Shown in pieces: positions 16,655 through 23,253 of a stretch of DNA of 64,000 bases. How positions within the stretch are numbered: position 1 is the stretch's first letter; every line of letters starts with the position of its first letter. A program made the translations under genes and the position numbers. Source of the stretch: Kocuria salsicia (GTDB lineage: Bacteria; Actinomycetota; Actinomycetes; Actinomycetales; Micrococcaceae); the NCBI RefSeq assembly GCF_007681555.1, contig NZ_VELE01000004.1:101707-165706 (forward strand). The letters are read 5' to 3'. The notes beneath the pieces were generated by a model, which was given only the letters and a program-made list of their open reading frames with translations, made no database searches and was not told the DNA's origin.

Positions 16655-18043
16655 ATGGTCCAGCGATTGGTCGTCATCGGCGGGGATGCCGCGGGGATGA
16701 GCGCGGCCTCCGCCGCCCGCCGCCAGCTACCCCGGGAGCAGTTGGAGATCGTGGCCTTCGAACGCGGTCACTACACCTCGTATTCGGCCTGCGGCATTCC
16801 CTACTTCATCGGCAAGGACGTCGCCGACACCACGGAGCTGATCGCCCGCACCCCGCAGCAGTTCCGCGACCACCACGCCATCGACGCCCGCACCGGCCAT
16901 GAGGTCCTGGAGATCGACCTCCACCGCCGCGCCGTACTGGTCCGCGACCTGGCCGCCGGCCGGGAGAGGTGGGAGGGCTTCGACCAGCTCATGGTCGCCA
17001 CCGGCGCCACCCCGGCACGCCCGCCCCTGCCCGGGATCGGGGCACACGGCATCCACGGGGTCCAGACCCTCGACGACGGCCTCGCCCTGCGCGCAGTGCT
17101 GGAGCAGGACCGGCCGGGCCGGGCGGTGGTCGTCGGGGCCGGCTACATCGGCCTGGAGCTGGCCGAGGCCCTGTGCGCCTGGGGCGTGGACATCACCGTG
17201 ATCGGACGCCCCCCGGCCCCGCTGCCGGGCCTGGACCCCGACATGGGCGCGCTCATCGCCTCCGCGATGGAAGGCTTCGGGATGGAGGTGCGGATGGAGG
17301 AGACCGTCACCGGCTTCGACACCCACAACGGGCAGGTCACCGCCGTGGTCACCGACCAGGCCACCATCCCCACCGATCTGGTGATCCTGGGCCTGGGTGT
17401 GACCCCGAACACCGCCCTGGCCGCCCGCGCCGGGATCCCCCTGGGGGCGACGGGTGCGATCACGGTGGACCGCCGGCTGCGCACCGGCATCGAGGGGGTG
17501 TGGGCAGCCGGGGACTGCGTGGAGAAGTTCCACCGCGTCTCCCGCCGCCACGTGGCCCTCCCGCTGGGCACCCACGCCAACAAGGAAGGCCGCACCGCCG
17601 GAATCAACATCGGCGGCGGCTACGCCACCTTCCCCGGAGTGCTCGGCACCGCCGTGACCAAGATCTGCGACGTCGAAGTCGGACGCACCGGCCTCGGGGA
17701 ACTCGAAGCGCAGGCAGCCGGGTTCGACCCCATCACCGCGGTGGTCGACTCCACCACCCGGGCCGGCTACTACCCCGGGGCCAAACCCATCCGCACCAAG
17801 CTCATCGCCGAACGCGGCACCGGACGACTGCTCGGCGCCCAGATCGTCGGGGAAGAAGGCGCGGCCAAACGCATCGACGTGCTCTCCGTGGCGCTGTGGC
17901 ACGAGACCCCGGTGGAGGAGCTGCTCAACATCGACCTCTCCTACGCCCCACCCTTCTCCCCGGCGTGGGACCCGGTGCTCATCGCCGCCCGCAAGACCTG
18001 GCAGGCCGTCGAAACCGACCGCTCCCGCACCGAACCCGGATGA
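16655..18043 (+). CDS. FAD-dependent pyridine nucleotide-disulfide oxidoreductase (CoA-disulfide reductase/NADH oxidase-like)
   Basis: 462 aa, ATG 16655 with AAAGGGG upstream. FAD motif LVVIGGDAAGMSAASAARR and NAD(P) motif AVVVGAGYIGLELAEAL are visible. The single-cysteine active site in YTSYSACGIPYFIG is typical of CoA-disulfide reductases and NADH oxidases (SxxxC), which use a Cys-SSCoA instead of a disulfide pair. VWAAGDCVEKFHRVSR and the C-terminal dimer domain with DLSYAPPFSPAWDPVL follow. It lies between merA and merR in the same direction, so it probably restores thiols or otherwise supports Hg(II) detoxification. That role is inference. Confidence 0.8.
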   Translation: MVQRLVVIGGDAAGMSAASAARRQLPREQLEIVAFERGHYTSYSACGIPYFIGKDVADTTELIARTPQQFRDHHAIDARTGHEVLEIDLHRRAVLVRDLAAGRERWEGFDQLMVATGATPARPPLPGIGAHGIHGVQTLDDGLALRAVLEQDRPGRAVVVGAGYIGLELAEALCAWGVDITVIGRPPAPLPGLDPDMGALIASAMEGFGMEVRMEETVTGFDTHNGQVTAVVTDQATIPTDLVILGLGVTPNTALAARAGIPLGATGAITVDRRLRTGIEGVWAAGDCVEKFHRVSRRHVALPLGTHANKEGRTAGINIGGGYATFPGVLGTAVTKICDVEVGRTGLGELEAQAAGFDPITAVVDSTTRAGYYPGAKPIRTKLIAERGTGRLLGAQIVGEEGAAKRIDVLSVALWHETPVEELLNIDLSYAPPFSPAWDPVLIAARKTWQAVETDRSRTEPG

Positions 18044-18083
18044 CCACCGACCCCCTCCGGGTCAGGCAGAACTCTGCGCCGAA

Positions 18084-18104
18084 ACCTTCCTCTACCGTGG
18101 AAGG
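18084..18104 (+). promoter_or_regulatory. MerR-type operator upstream of merR
   Basis: ACCTTCC (18084-18090), an 8-bp spacer and GGAAGG (18099-18104) reproduce the merA operator arms and spacing. The -35 region is weak (GAAACC replaces TTGACC), consistent with a lower-activity autoregulated promoter. The merR GTG lies 30 bp downstream. Confidence 0.7.
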
Positions 18105-18134
18105 CCACAAGACAGTCCAGGATCGAGGTACACC

Positions 18135-18524
18135 GTGCGGATCGGTGAAGCCGCCGCAGCGGCCGAGATGACCACCAAAGCCCTACGGTTCTACGAACAG
18201 CAAGGACTTCTCGCCCCGGTGCACCGCGGTCCCAACGGGTACCGCGACTACCCACCAGAGACCGTCGCCCGCCTGCAGTTCATCCGCCGCAGCAAACTCG
18301 CCGGACTCACCCTGACCGAGATCCGGAAGATCCTGCAGGTACGCGACGCCGGGCAGGCCCCCTGCGCCCACGTAGCCGCCCAGCTGGACCAGCAACTCAC
18401 CGACCTCGACCAGCAAATCGCTGAACTCACCGCTCTAAGGGCCTCCGTGGCCGAGCACTACCAGGCCGCCTCCCAAGGCGACCCCACCCAGTGCGATGCC
18501 ACCCAGATCTGCAGCTACATCTGA
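18135..18524 (+). CDS. merR: MerR-family mercury-responsive regulator
   Basis: 129 aa, GTG 18135 with GAGG upstream. An N-terminal winged helix (MRIGEAAAAAEMTTKALRFY, then GYRDYPPETVARLQFI) is followed by a coiled coil. The metal-site cysteines are C77 (GQAPCAHV), C120 and C126 (QCDATQIC). Three cysteines in this layout correspond to the Hg(II) ligands of classical MerR, although the last two are 6 rather than 9 residues apart. It probably binds both 7-8-7 operators here. Unusually, merR is the last gene of the cluster, co-directional with merA and not divergent from it. Confidence 0.83.
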   Translation: MRIGEAAAAAEMTTKALRFYEQQGLLAPVHRGPNGYRDYPPETVARLQFIRRSKLAGLTLTEIRKILQVRDAGQAPCAHVAAQLDQQLTDLDQQIAELTALRASVAEHYQAASQGDPTQCDATQICSYI

Positions 18525-18543
18525 GGCCACAGGAGTACCACAG

Positions 18544-18592
18544 CCGCCAATTACCTCTGCCAGAACACCGCCATTTACCGTCGACAGTCACA
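18544..18592 (-). repeat. transposon end C (internal, right-facing end of the mercury module)
   Basis: On the minus strand the tip TGTGACTGTCGACGG is followed by TGGCGG boxes (CCGCCA at 18568-18573 and 18544-18549 on the plus strand), 24 bp apart and 19 bp from the tip. It matches end B at 37 of 49 positions. The 8-9 bp after its tip (GCAAGAAG...) match neither flank of A or B, so it is not an end of the last insertion event. Confidence 0.72.
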
Positions 18593-18672
18593 GCAAGAAG
18601 TCGTCGAGGACTGAGCTCGCTCGACGTACGGTGACGGATCCCCTTACGGGCATGCGATCTGGGCTGACGCCT

Positions 18673-18703
18673 GTGACCGAGTGTTCAGTGTGCGCTGTAT
18701 AGT
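18673..18703 (+). promoter_or_regulatory. cmtR promoter, probably leaderless
   Basis: TATAGT (18698-18703) lies 7 bp before the cmtR ATG, with GTGACC (18673-18678) 19 bp upstream of it. No Shine-Dalgarno is present, so transcription probably starts at or next to the ATG. Two direct TTCAGTG copies (18684-18690, 18703-18709) flank the -10 and are candidate CmtR contacts. Confidence 0.5.
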
Positions 18704-18710
18704 TCAGTGC

Positions 18711-19070
18711 ATGCTGACTGTTGCTTCGCGTCTCGACGTGATGAACCGCCTGGGTCGTGCACTGGCCGACCCCACTCGATCCCGGATCATCTTGACCCTG
18801 CTCGACCATCCCGCTTACCCGGCGGAACTGGCCCGAGATCTGGACCTGACACGCCCGAACGTGTCCAACCACCTGGCATGCCTGCGCGATTGCGGGATCG
18901 TCGTCTCCGAGCCCGAGGGTCGTCGGACACGATATGAGATCGCCGATTCGCACCTGGCGCAGGCGCTGACGGCACTGGTCGATGCCACCCTGGCAGTGGA
19001 CGAAGACGCCCCGTGCATCGATCCCGCCTGCTCGCTTCCCGGATGCGACGCAGCTGGGGAGGGCGCATGA
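18711..19070 (+). CDS. cmtR: CmtR-type ArsR-family Cd(II)/Pb(II)-sensing repressor
   Basis: 119 aa from ATG 18711; an in-frame upstream start would add residues that the family lacks. The winged helix contains ALADPTRSRII and DLTRPNVSNHLACLRDCG. Cysteines fall at positions 57, 61 and 102 by my count, the same three positions reported as Cd/Pb ligands in Mycobacterium tuberculosis CmtR. ADSHLAQAL is also conserved. It represses until Cd or Pb binds. The stop overlaps the cadD start (ATGA), so the sensor and transporter form one operon. It lies outside end C but inside end D. Confidence 0.88.
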   Translation: MLTVASRLDVMNRLGRALADPTRSRIILTLLDHPAYPAELARDLDLTRPNVSNHLACLRDCGIVVSEPEGRRTRYEIADSHLAQALTALVDATLAVDEDAPCIDPACSLPGCDAAGEGA

Positions 19071-19669
19071 TCCTCACCTCGGTCTTGCAGGCGATGGGCC
19101 TGTTCGCAGCGACCAACATCGACGACATCATCGTGCTCTCCCTCTTCTTCGCGCGAGGGGTAGGCCAGCGCGACACTACCGCCCGCATTCTGGCCGGCCA
19201 GTACCTCGGCTTCGCCGGCATCCTCGGTGCCGCGGTCCTGGTGACCATCGGCGCCGGAGCATTCCTGCCCTCGGCAGCCATCCCGTACTTCGGTCTCATC
19301 CCTCTGGGCCTCGGCCTCTGGGCCGCATGGCAGGCCTGGCGCGGAGACGATGACGACGATGACGACGAGGCCAAGGTTGCCGGCAAGAAGGTCGGCGTGT
19401 GGACAGTCGCAGGCGTCACCCTTGCCAACGGCGGCGACAACATCGGCGTCTACACCCCTGTCTTCTTCAGCGTGGAACCTCTCGCAGTAGTCGCCTACTG
19501 CATCGTCTTCCTCGCGCTCGTCGCGGTCCTGGTGGCCCTGGCAAAGTTCGTCGCCACCCGCCCCCCGATCGCCGAAGTGCTCGAACGCTGGGAGCACATC
19601 CTCTTCCCCATCGTTCTCATCGGCCTCGGCATCGTGATCCTCGTCAGCGGCGGAGCCTTCGGACTCTGA
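19067..19669 (+). CDS. cadD: CadD-family cadmium resistance transporter
   Basis: 200 aa, ATG 19067 after GGGGAGGGCGC, overlapping the cmtR stop. The family signature LFAATNIDDIIVLSLFFARG is at the N-terminus and is repeated in part as GVTLANGGDNIGVYTPVFF. About five to six membrane segments are visible, with a charged Asp-rich loop (GDDDDDDDEAK) between them. CadD proteins confer cadmium resistance by export or sequestration at the membrane. Control by CmtR follows from the operon. The Asp run in the central loop may bind metal, which is inference. Confidence 0.87.
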   Translation: MILTSVLQAMGLFAATNIDDIIVLSLFFARGVGQRDTTARILAGQYLGFAGILGAAVLVTIGAGAFLPSAAIPYFGLIPLGLGLWAAWQAWRGDDDDDDDEAKVAGKKVGVWTVAGVTLANGGDNIGVYTPVFFSVEPLAVVAYCIVFLALVAVLVALAKFVATRPPIAEVLERWEHILFPIVLIGLGIVILVSGGAFGL

Positions 19670-19770
19670 CGTAGCGGCAGCGATCCAAACGGCCCCGACC
19701 GGGCGCACCCCTCTCGGTTCAGACCGCGACACCTACCTGCAGCCAGTCCTGCGTGATCGCGGCAACAAGA

Positions 19771-19819
19771 CCGCCACGGAGCGCTGCAAAAACCCCGCCA
19801 CCAAGCGAACGAAGCCACA
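19771..19819 (-). repeat. transposon end D (right end of inner element)
   Basis: On the minus strand the tip TGTGGCTTCGTTCGC is followed by TGGCGG boxes (CCGCCA at 19795-19800 and 19771-19776 on the plus strand), 24 bp apart. It is closer to outer end E (37 of 49) than to end B (28 of 49). Confidence 0.76.
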
Positions 19820-19828
19820 GTCGTTCCT
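19820..19828. repeat. right copy of the 9-bp target duplication of the inner element
   Basis: GTCGTTCCT directly follows the CACA tip of end D. The identical 9 bp directly precede the TGTG tip of end B at 10221-10229. Confidence 0.8.
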
Positions 19829-20012
19829 CTCGATGAGCAGCGGTGGTGTCCGGTGAGGGTTCGGCTTACGGGACTACGGGTCATCGTCCGCCCGAGCATC
19901 CAGATGGGGGCATGGGAGCTCGTCGAGCGTGGCCGGCCTCGGGTGGCCCCGGCAGGTGCGGAACTGCTCGTGACCGCATCGGGGCGCTTGAGGTCCTCGC
20001 CCGCCACGGCTC
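19829..20012. other. distal part of the split res-like region and non-coding DNA
   Basis: This stretch contains GTCCGGTGAGG (19848-19858) and CTTACGGGAC (19865-19874), repeats related to those beside the outer resolvase gene. I see no convincing gene in it. Confidence 0.45.
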
Positions 20013-20459
20013 TCACGGCGTTTCGGCCGCCGAGCCGGCGGGCCGGATGCCCTGGGACAGCAGGCTGCCTCCGAGGGTCACGAGCCCGGCGGCGAGGGTG
20101 CCCGCCCCCACGTAGATCAGCGGATACAGTGTGTTCGGTTCGGTGGCCCCTTCCCCGGCCGAGGAGAGGAAGAACCCTGCTGGCATGAGCAGCGCCGAGG
20201 CCGGGACTGCCCAGCGCGCCACCTGCCCGCGGATCCCGGACAGCCCGGCGGCATCGGTCAGCACAATCGTCGCCAGCCCGAGCGTGGCCAGCGACCCCGC
20301 GTGGCCGTGCCCGGCGCGAGAGAAGGTCAGTTGGAACTCGGTGGCGGGTGCACTGCCCTGGACGAGCTGAAGGATGTAGTTGCCCCCGACCTCGATGCCG
20401 AGCATGGCGAGGAGGAGGGAACCGGCGGCGATGCGGGAGGGGCGGGTCAGCGTGAACAT
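20013..20459 (-). CDS. small membrane protein, unknown function
   Basis: 148 aa from ATG 20459 (MFTLTRPSRIAAG); the frame stays open upstream but only as antisense to noncoding DNA and the next gene. Four hydrophobic segments are visible: SLLLAMLGIEVGGNYILQL, SLATLGLATIVLTDAAGLSG, WAVPASALLMPAGFFLSS and LIYVGAGTLAAGLVTLGGSL. FSRAGHGHAGSLATL holds a His pair in a loop. I do not recognise the family. It follows the DUF1772 gene by about 70 bp on the same strand, so the two are probably co-transcribed and under the TetR regulator at 21059. Confidence 0.6.
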   Translation of the reverse strand: MFTLTRPSRIAAGSLLLAMLGIEVGGNYILQLVQGSAPATEFQLTFSRAGHGHAGSLATLGLATIVLTDAAGLSGIRGQVARWAVPASALLMPAGFFLSSAGEGATEPNTLYPLIYVGAGTLAAGLVTLGGSLLSQGIRPAGSAAETP

Positions 20460-20530
20460 GAATGGCTCCAGGTGTCGAGTGGGAGGACAGGGGGTACGGG
20501 CCGGTGATGGTGGTGAAACCGCCCGCGTTC

Positions 20531-20968
20531 TCAGGACGCGGCGGTGCTGATGCTCACCAGGACGAAGCCGATCAGCTGCAATGAGCCGCGCACGGCCTGG
20601 AACACGTCCCACCGGCGGCGCTTGGCCTGGAAGTCCAGGGGCACCTCGCCGCCCGGGATGCGACCCGTCCACAGGTTGAGCGGGACGTTGCCGAGGATCG
20701 TCACCACCAGGGCGATGGTGAGCACGCCGGCCGCGATCGCCAACCAGACGGTGCCGTAGCGCGCGACGCCGAGGCCGGCAAGGATCGCCGCCGCCGTCAT
20801 CCCCACGGGCATCACCCGGCCGAAGGTGCGCAGCAGCCCTTTCTCCATCACCACTTGGTCCTCGACGGGCAGGCGACGGATCACGGGGTGGACGAGGGCG
20901 ACCGATGCGAATTCCGCGCAGCCCACGAAGCCGGTGACGAGCAGTAGGGACAGGAGCAGCAGATCCAC
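20531..20968 (-). CDS. DUF1772 (anthrone-oxygenase-like) membrane protein
   Basis: 145 aa from GTG 20968, with AGGAG 7 bp upstream. It begins with a membrane segment (LLLLSLLLVTGFVGCAEFA). The family pattern follows: LVHPVIRRLPVEDQV, two central helices, then GNVPLNLWTGRI and RRWDVFQAVRGSLQLIGFV. DUF1772 proteins include anthrone oxygenases and many small membrane proteins of unknown role. It is divergent from the TetR gene with about 90 bp between, and the operator-like repeats fall there, so it is the likely TetR target. Confidence 0.7.
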   Translation of the reverse strand: MDLLLLSLLLVTGFVGCAEFASVALVHPVIRRLPVEDQVVMEKGLLRTFGRVMPVGMTAAAILAGLGVARYGTVWLAIAAGVLTIALVVTILGNVPLNLWTGRIPGGEVPLDFQAKRRRWDVFQAVRGSLQLIGFVLVSISTAAS

Positions 20969-21017
20969 GGGATCTCCTCGATCGAATGAGGGCAGGGAAC
21001 GGGACGCACAACAACTA

Positions 21018-21073
21018 TGTGAACGGTGTCCACATCGTGGTGACGGTATCGTGAGTGTGTGAACACTGTCAAC
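21018..21073. promoter_or_regulatory. paired operator-like repeats between DUF1772 and tetR
   Basis: GTGAACGGTGTCCAC (21019-21033) and GTGAACACTGTCAAC (21059-21073) match at 12 of 15 positions and are 40 bp apart. Each is a rough palindrome. The second covers the tetR start codon, suggesting autorepression and, through the first, control of the divergent DUF1772 gene. Confidence 0.5.
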
Positions 21074-21667
21074 ACCAAGCCTTACCATCACGGCAACCTG
21101 CGCGAGGAGATGGTGCGCATCGGCGTGGAGCTCGCCGCAGAAGGCGGGCCCGAGGCGGTCGGACTGAGGGAGACCGCACGCCGCGCCGGCGTCTCGCCCT
21201 CGGCTGCCTACCGGCATTTCCCGGGCCAGGACTCTCTGCTGGAGGCAGTCCGCCACACCGCAGCGGACGCCCTCGGACAATCGATGCAGCACGCGGTATC
21301 GGAAGTGGCTGCCGATGCCCCGGCGACGGAGCAGGTGATCGCCGCAGGCCGCGGGTACTTCGAGTTCGCGTTGAACCGGCAGATGCTGTTCCGGTGCCTC
21401 GCCAGCGGCTTCGAGCTGCCCGAGGAAGACTCCCGAGACAGCCCGTTCGCCCGGCTGCTGGAACTCGTCGGCGGTCTCAAACGGGAAGCTTCCGCAGTCG
21501 TCGACGACCATGCTGCACGGTTCGACGCGGCCGTCGCCCTGTGGTCCGCGGTGCACGGGATCTCGGTGCTGTGCACCTCCGGCGCGCTGCGGGACGTGCC
21601 GCAGCCACGCAAGCGCGAGCTGCTCGAGGTTACCCTGGCCACCGCCGTGCGCGGTCTTCGATTCTGA
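21059..21667 (+). CDS. TetR/AcrR-family regulator
   Basis: 202 aa, GTG 21059. The N-terminal DNA-binding domain reads HHGNLREEMVRIGVELAAEG then RRAGVSPSAAYRHFPGQDSL, a standard TetR helix-turn-helix. The C-terminal ligand and dimer domain is helical with a TetR_C-type tail (FDAAVALWSAVHGISVLC). No ligand can be assigned. The likely target is the divergent DUF1772/membrane-protein pair. The gene lies in outer-transposon cargo. Confidence 0.85.
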   Translation: MNTVNTKPYHHGNLREEMVRIGVELAAEGGPEAVGLRETARRAGVSPSAAYRHFPGQDSLLEAVRHTAADALGQSMQHAVSEVAADAPATEQVIAAGRGYFEFALNRQMLFRCLASGFELPEEDSRDSPFARLLELVGGLKREASAVVDDHAARFDAAVALWSAVHGISVLCTSGALRDVPQPRKRELLEVTLATAVRGLRF

Positions 21668-21801
21668 TGATCAGTCGCTCACTCGGGCCAACGCCCGGGC
21701 GCTGCGCCCCGTCAGGCGGTGCTCACGGCAGTGGGCTTCAATTGCACCGCGATGACCTCACGATGTCCCGGTTGGGGATCGGTGAATGGGACAATGTGCT
21801 C

Positions 21802-22350
21802 ATGAGCCAGTGGCCGGCGTGGGCGACAGAGCAGGTGCATGTTCAACCGCCCGACGAGAAGTGGCAGCGTCGCGGGGCGCAACTGTGCCGGGAGCTGAAT
21901 GCAGTGCTCGCCCGCTGGTTGGTTGCCCCAACCGAGCACGTTGGATCGACTGCTGTGCCAGGCTTGGCGGCCAAGCCGATCATCGACGTGCAAGCCGCCG
22001 TCGTTGATCTTGACTGTGCGGACTCCGTAGCACAGGTCTTGTCCGCTGCCGGCTGGCACCTCGTCCCTGCCGACCTCGACGCCAGGCCGTGGCGTCGCTT
22101 CCTGGTTCAAGTGGTCGACGAGCATCGCGCAGCGCACCTGCACTTGCTGCCTGCCGGCAGCCCGCGCTGGGAAGAGCAGGTGGCATTCCGCGATGCGTTG
22201 TGCGCTGACCCGCCGCTCATGCATCGTTACGCGGACCTGAAGCGGACATTGGCCACGCAACACACCGCCGACCGTGAAGCGTACACGGAGGGGAAGGCAG
22301 ACTTCGTCCGTCGTGTCCTCGAAGAGCAGCCGCGTCCAGACCAGGAGTGA
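21802..22350 (+). CDS. GrpB-family protein (nucleotidyltransferase-fold)
   Basis: 182 aa from ATG 21802 (MSQWPAWATEQVHVQPPD); an upstream in-frame ATG at 21763 is less likely given where the family starts. The family block HVGSTAVPGLAAKPIID is present, followed by DARPWRRFLVQV and AHLHLLPAGSPRWEEQVAFRDAL. The first block holds the nucleotidyltransferase-like GS and D residues. The biological role of GrpB proteins is unclear. It is monocistronic within the transposon cargo. Confidence 0.82.
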   Translation: MSQWPAWATEQVHVQPPDEKWQRRGAQLCRELNAVLARWLVAPTEHVGSTAVPGLAAKPIIDVQAAVVDLDCADSVAQVLSAAGWHLVPADLDARPWRRFLVQVVDEHRAAHLHLLPAGSPRWEEQVAFRDALCADPPLMHRYADLKRTLATQHTADREAYTEGKADFVRRVLEEQPRPDQE

Positions 22351-22413
22351 GAGCCGTCCCGAAACCGGATCCCCTTACGGGCGAAGTCGGGTGTGGATAT
22401 TCCTGCGTTGATG

Positions 22414-23119
22414 TCAGTCGAGGTGGCGGAGATAGCGTTCGGGTGCCTGGAGAAACAAGCGCCAGTTTTCGACGAGGTCGAGGTCATCGTAGGAAGACTC
22501 TCGGATGCCCCAGGGCCCTACCTCGAACAGGTGAGCCTCGGGAAGTGCCGCCAGGATCGGGGAGTGTGTTGAGAGGACAATCTGGGAGCCTTCTGCTTGG
22601 AGCTGGCACAGCAGGGCGAGTGAGGCATCCCGAAAAGGACAGCGCCGATTCGGGCTCGTCCAGAATCCATAGCCCGCGAATGCCCGACCGTGTACTCAGG
22701 AAGTCGAGGAACGCCTCGCCGTGACTGTGTTCATGCAGGCTGCTGGGGCCGATTGTTTCTAGGTAGCTGAAGTGGCCGTGCATGGTCTCCGCCCGCAGGA
22801 AGACCCCCCGCTTGGAGGAGCCCGGGCCGCGTACCAGCTGAAGGTGATCAGCGAGGTCGGATTCCGTAGGACGGGCAGCATGCATGGCGTTGTGGGTTCC
22901 GCCCTCAGGGTTGAGGCCGAAGGCAGCGGCCAGTGCTTCAACCACCGTTGATTTCCCCACCCCGTTGTCCCCGACGAGAACGGTCATGGGGCCGAGATCC
23001 AAACCGGAGTCCAGGATCTGGCGTATCGGCGCGAGCGTAGCTGGCCAACGGTGCCGATCCATGGGAGCCGCTGCGTGCTCTTCGAGCCGCCTGACCGGCA
23101 ACATACTCATGACCTCCAT
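22414..23119 (-). pseudogene. predicted AAA ATPase (COG3910-like), frameshifted
   Basis: The frame from 23119 (or ATG 23107) encodes MTVLVGDNGVGKSTVVEAL (Walker A), a middle region and GLWILDEPESALSF (Walker B). It then runs out of frame at a run of four A at 22633-22636. Dropping one base restores the expected rest: DASLALLCQLQAEGSQIVLS, the D-loop and H-motif THSPIL, and a tail ending RYLRHLD at the stop at 22414. A one-base insertion in a homopolymer therefore breaks the gene, or is a sequencing error. The intact protein would be about 235 aa, a RecF-like ATPase of unknown role. It is outer-transposon cargo near end E. Confidence 0.75.
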
Positions 23120-23204
23120 ACGCCCAGTCTCTCAGACTGCCCCAGTCGCCGATCCCCTTGTGGTCCTGCGAAGCTCATCCGGTTCCGTCACTCGCGGCAA
23201 TGTG

Positions 23205-23253
23205 CCGCCACGGAGCATCTGAAGAACCCCGCCATATTGCGGACGAAGTCACA
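23205..23253 (-). repeat. transposon end E (right end of outer element)
   Basis: On the minus strand the tip TGTGACTTCGTCCGC is followed by TGGCGG boxes (CCGCCA at 23229-23234 and 23205-23210 on the plus strand), 24 bp apart. By hand count 40 of 49 positions match end A. Confidence 0.78.

Larger units (their letters stand above)
10230..19819. mobile_element. inner mercury/cadmium resistance transposon (9,590 bp), inserted upstream of the outer resolvase
   Basis: The left end B (10230) and right end D (19819) both begin TGTGGCT on the inward strand. Each has paired TGGCGG boxes 24 bp apart. Directly abutting them is the 9-bp repeat GTCGTTCCT (10221-10229 and 19820-19828). Contents in order: AI-2E-type permease, resolvase, DDE transposase, AAA ATPase, merA, flavin oxidoreductase, merR, internal end C, cmtR, cadD. 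End B resembles internal end C (37 of 49) much more than D (28 of 49), so the element moved as a hybrid of two end types. Confidence 0.8.
7273..23253. mobile_element. outer Tn552-like transposon island (15,981 bp, contains a nested transposon)
   Basis: Both ends begin TGTGACTTCGTC on the inward strand. Both carry two TGGCGG boxes 24 bp apart and match at 40 of 49 positions by hand count. The flanks carry the 8-bp repeat CCGCCGGG. Transposition genes (AAA ATPase, DDE transposase, resolvase) lie at the left end, pointing toward it. Removing the nested element (10230-19819) and one copy of its 9-bp repeat leaves a 6.4-kb element. Its own cargo is then two membrane proteins, a TetR regulator, a GrpB protein and a broken ATPase. 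Confidence 0.8.

Noticed and set aside
18592..18600. End C as the right end of the last inner insertion
   Set aside because: The bases after its tip do not match those before tip B or tip A, whereas D and E give exact 9-bp and 8-bp repeats.
19843..20188. Small plus-strand frames in this stretch
   Set aside because: No Shine-Dalgarno, no homology and unlikely codon pattern; the stretch is better explained by the split res region and the minus-strand gene at 20013.
7273..23253. A CRISPR-associated (CAST) Tn7-like transposon
   Set aside because: There is no CRISPR array, Cas gene or TniQ in the window; the gene set is Tn552-like.
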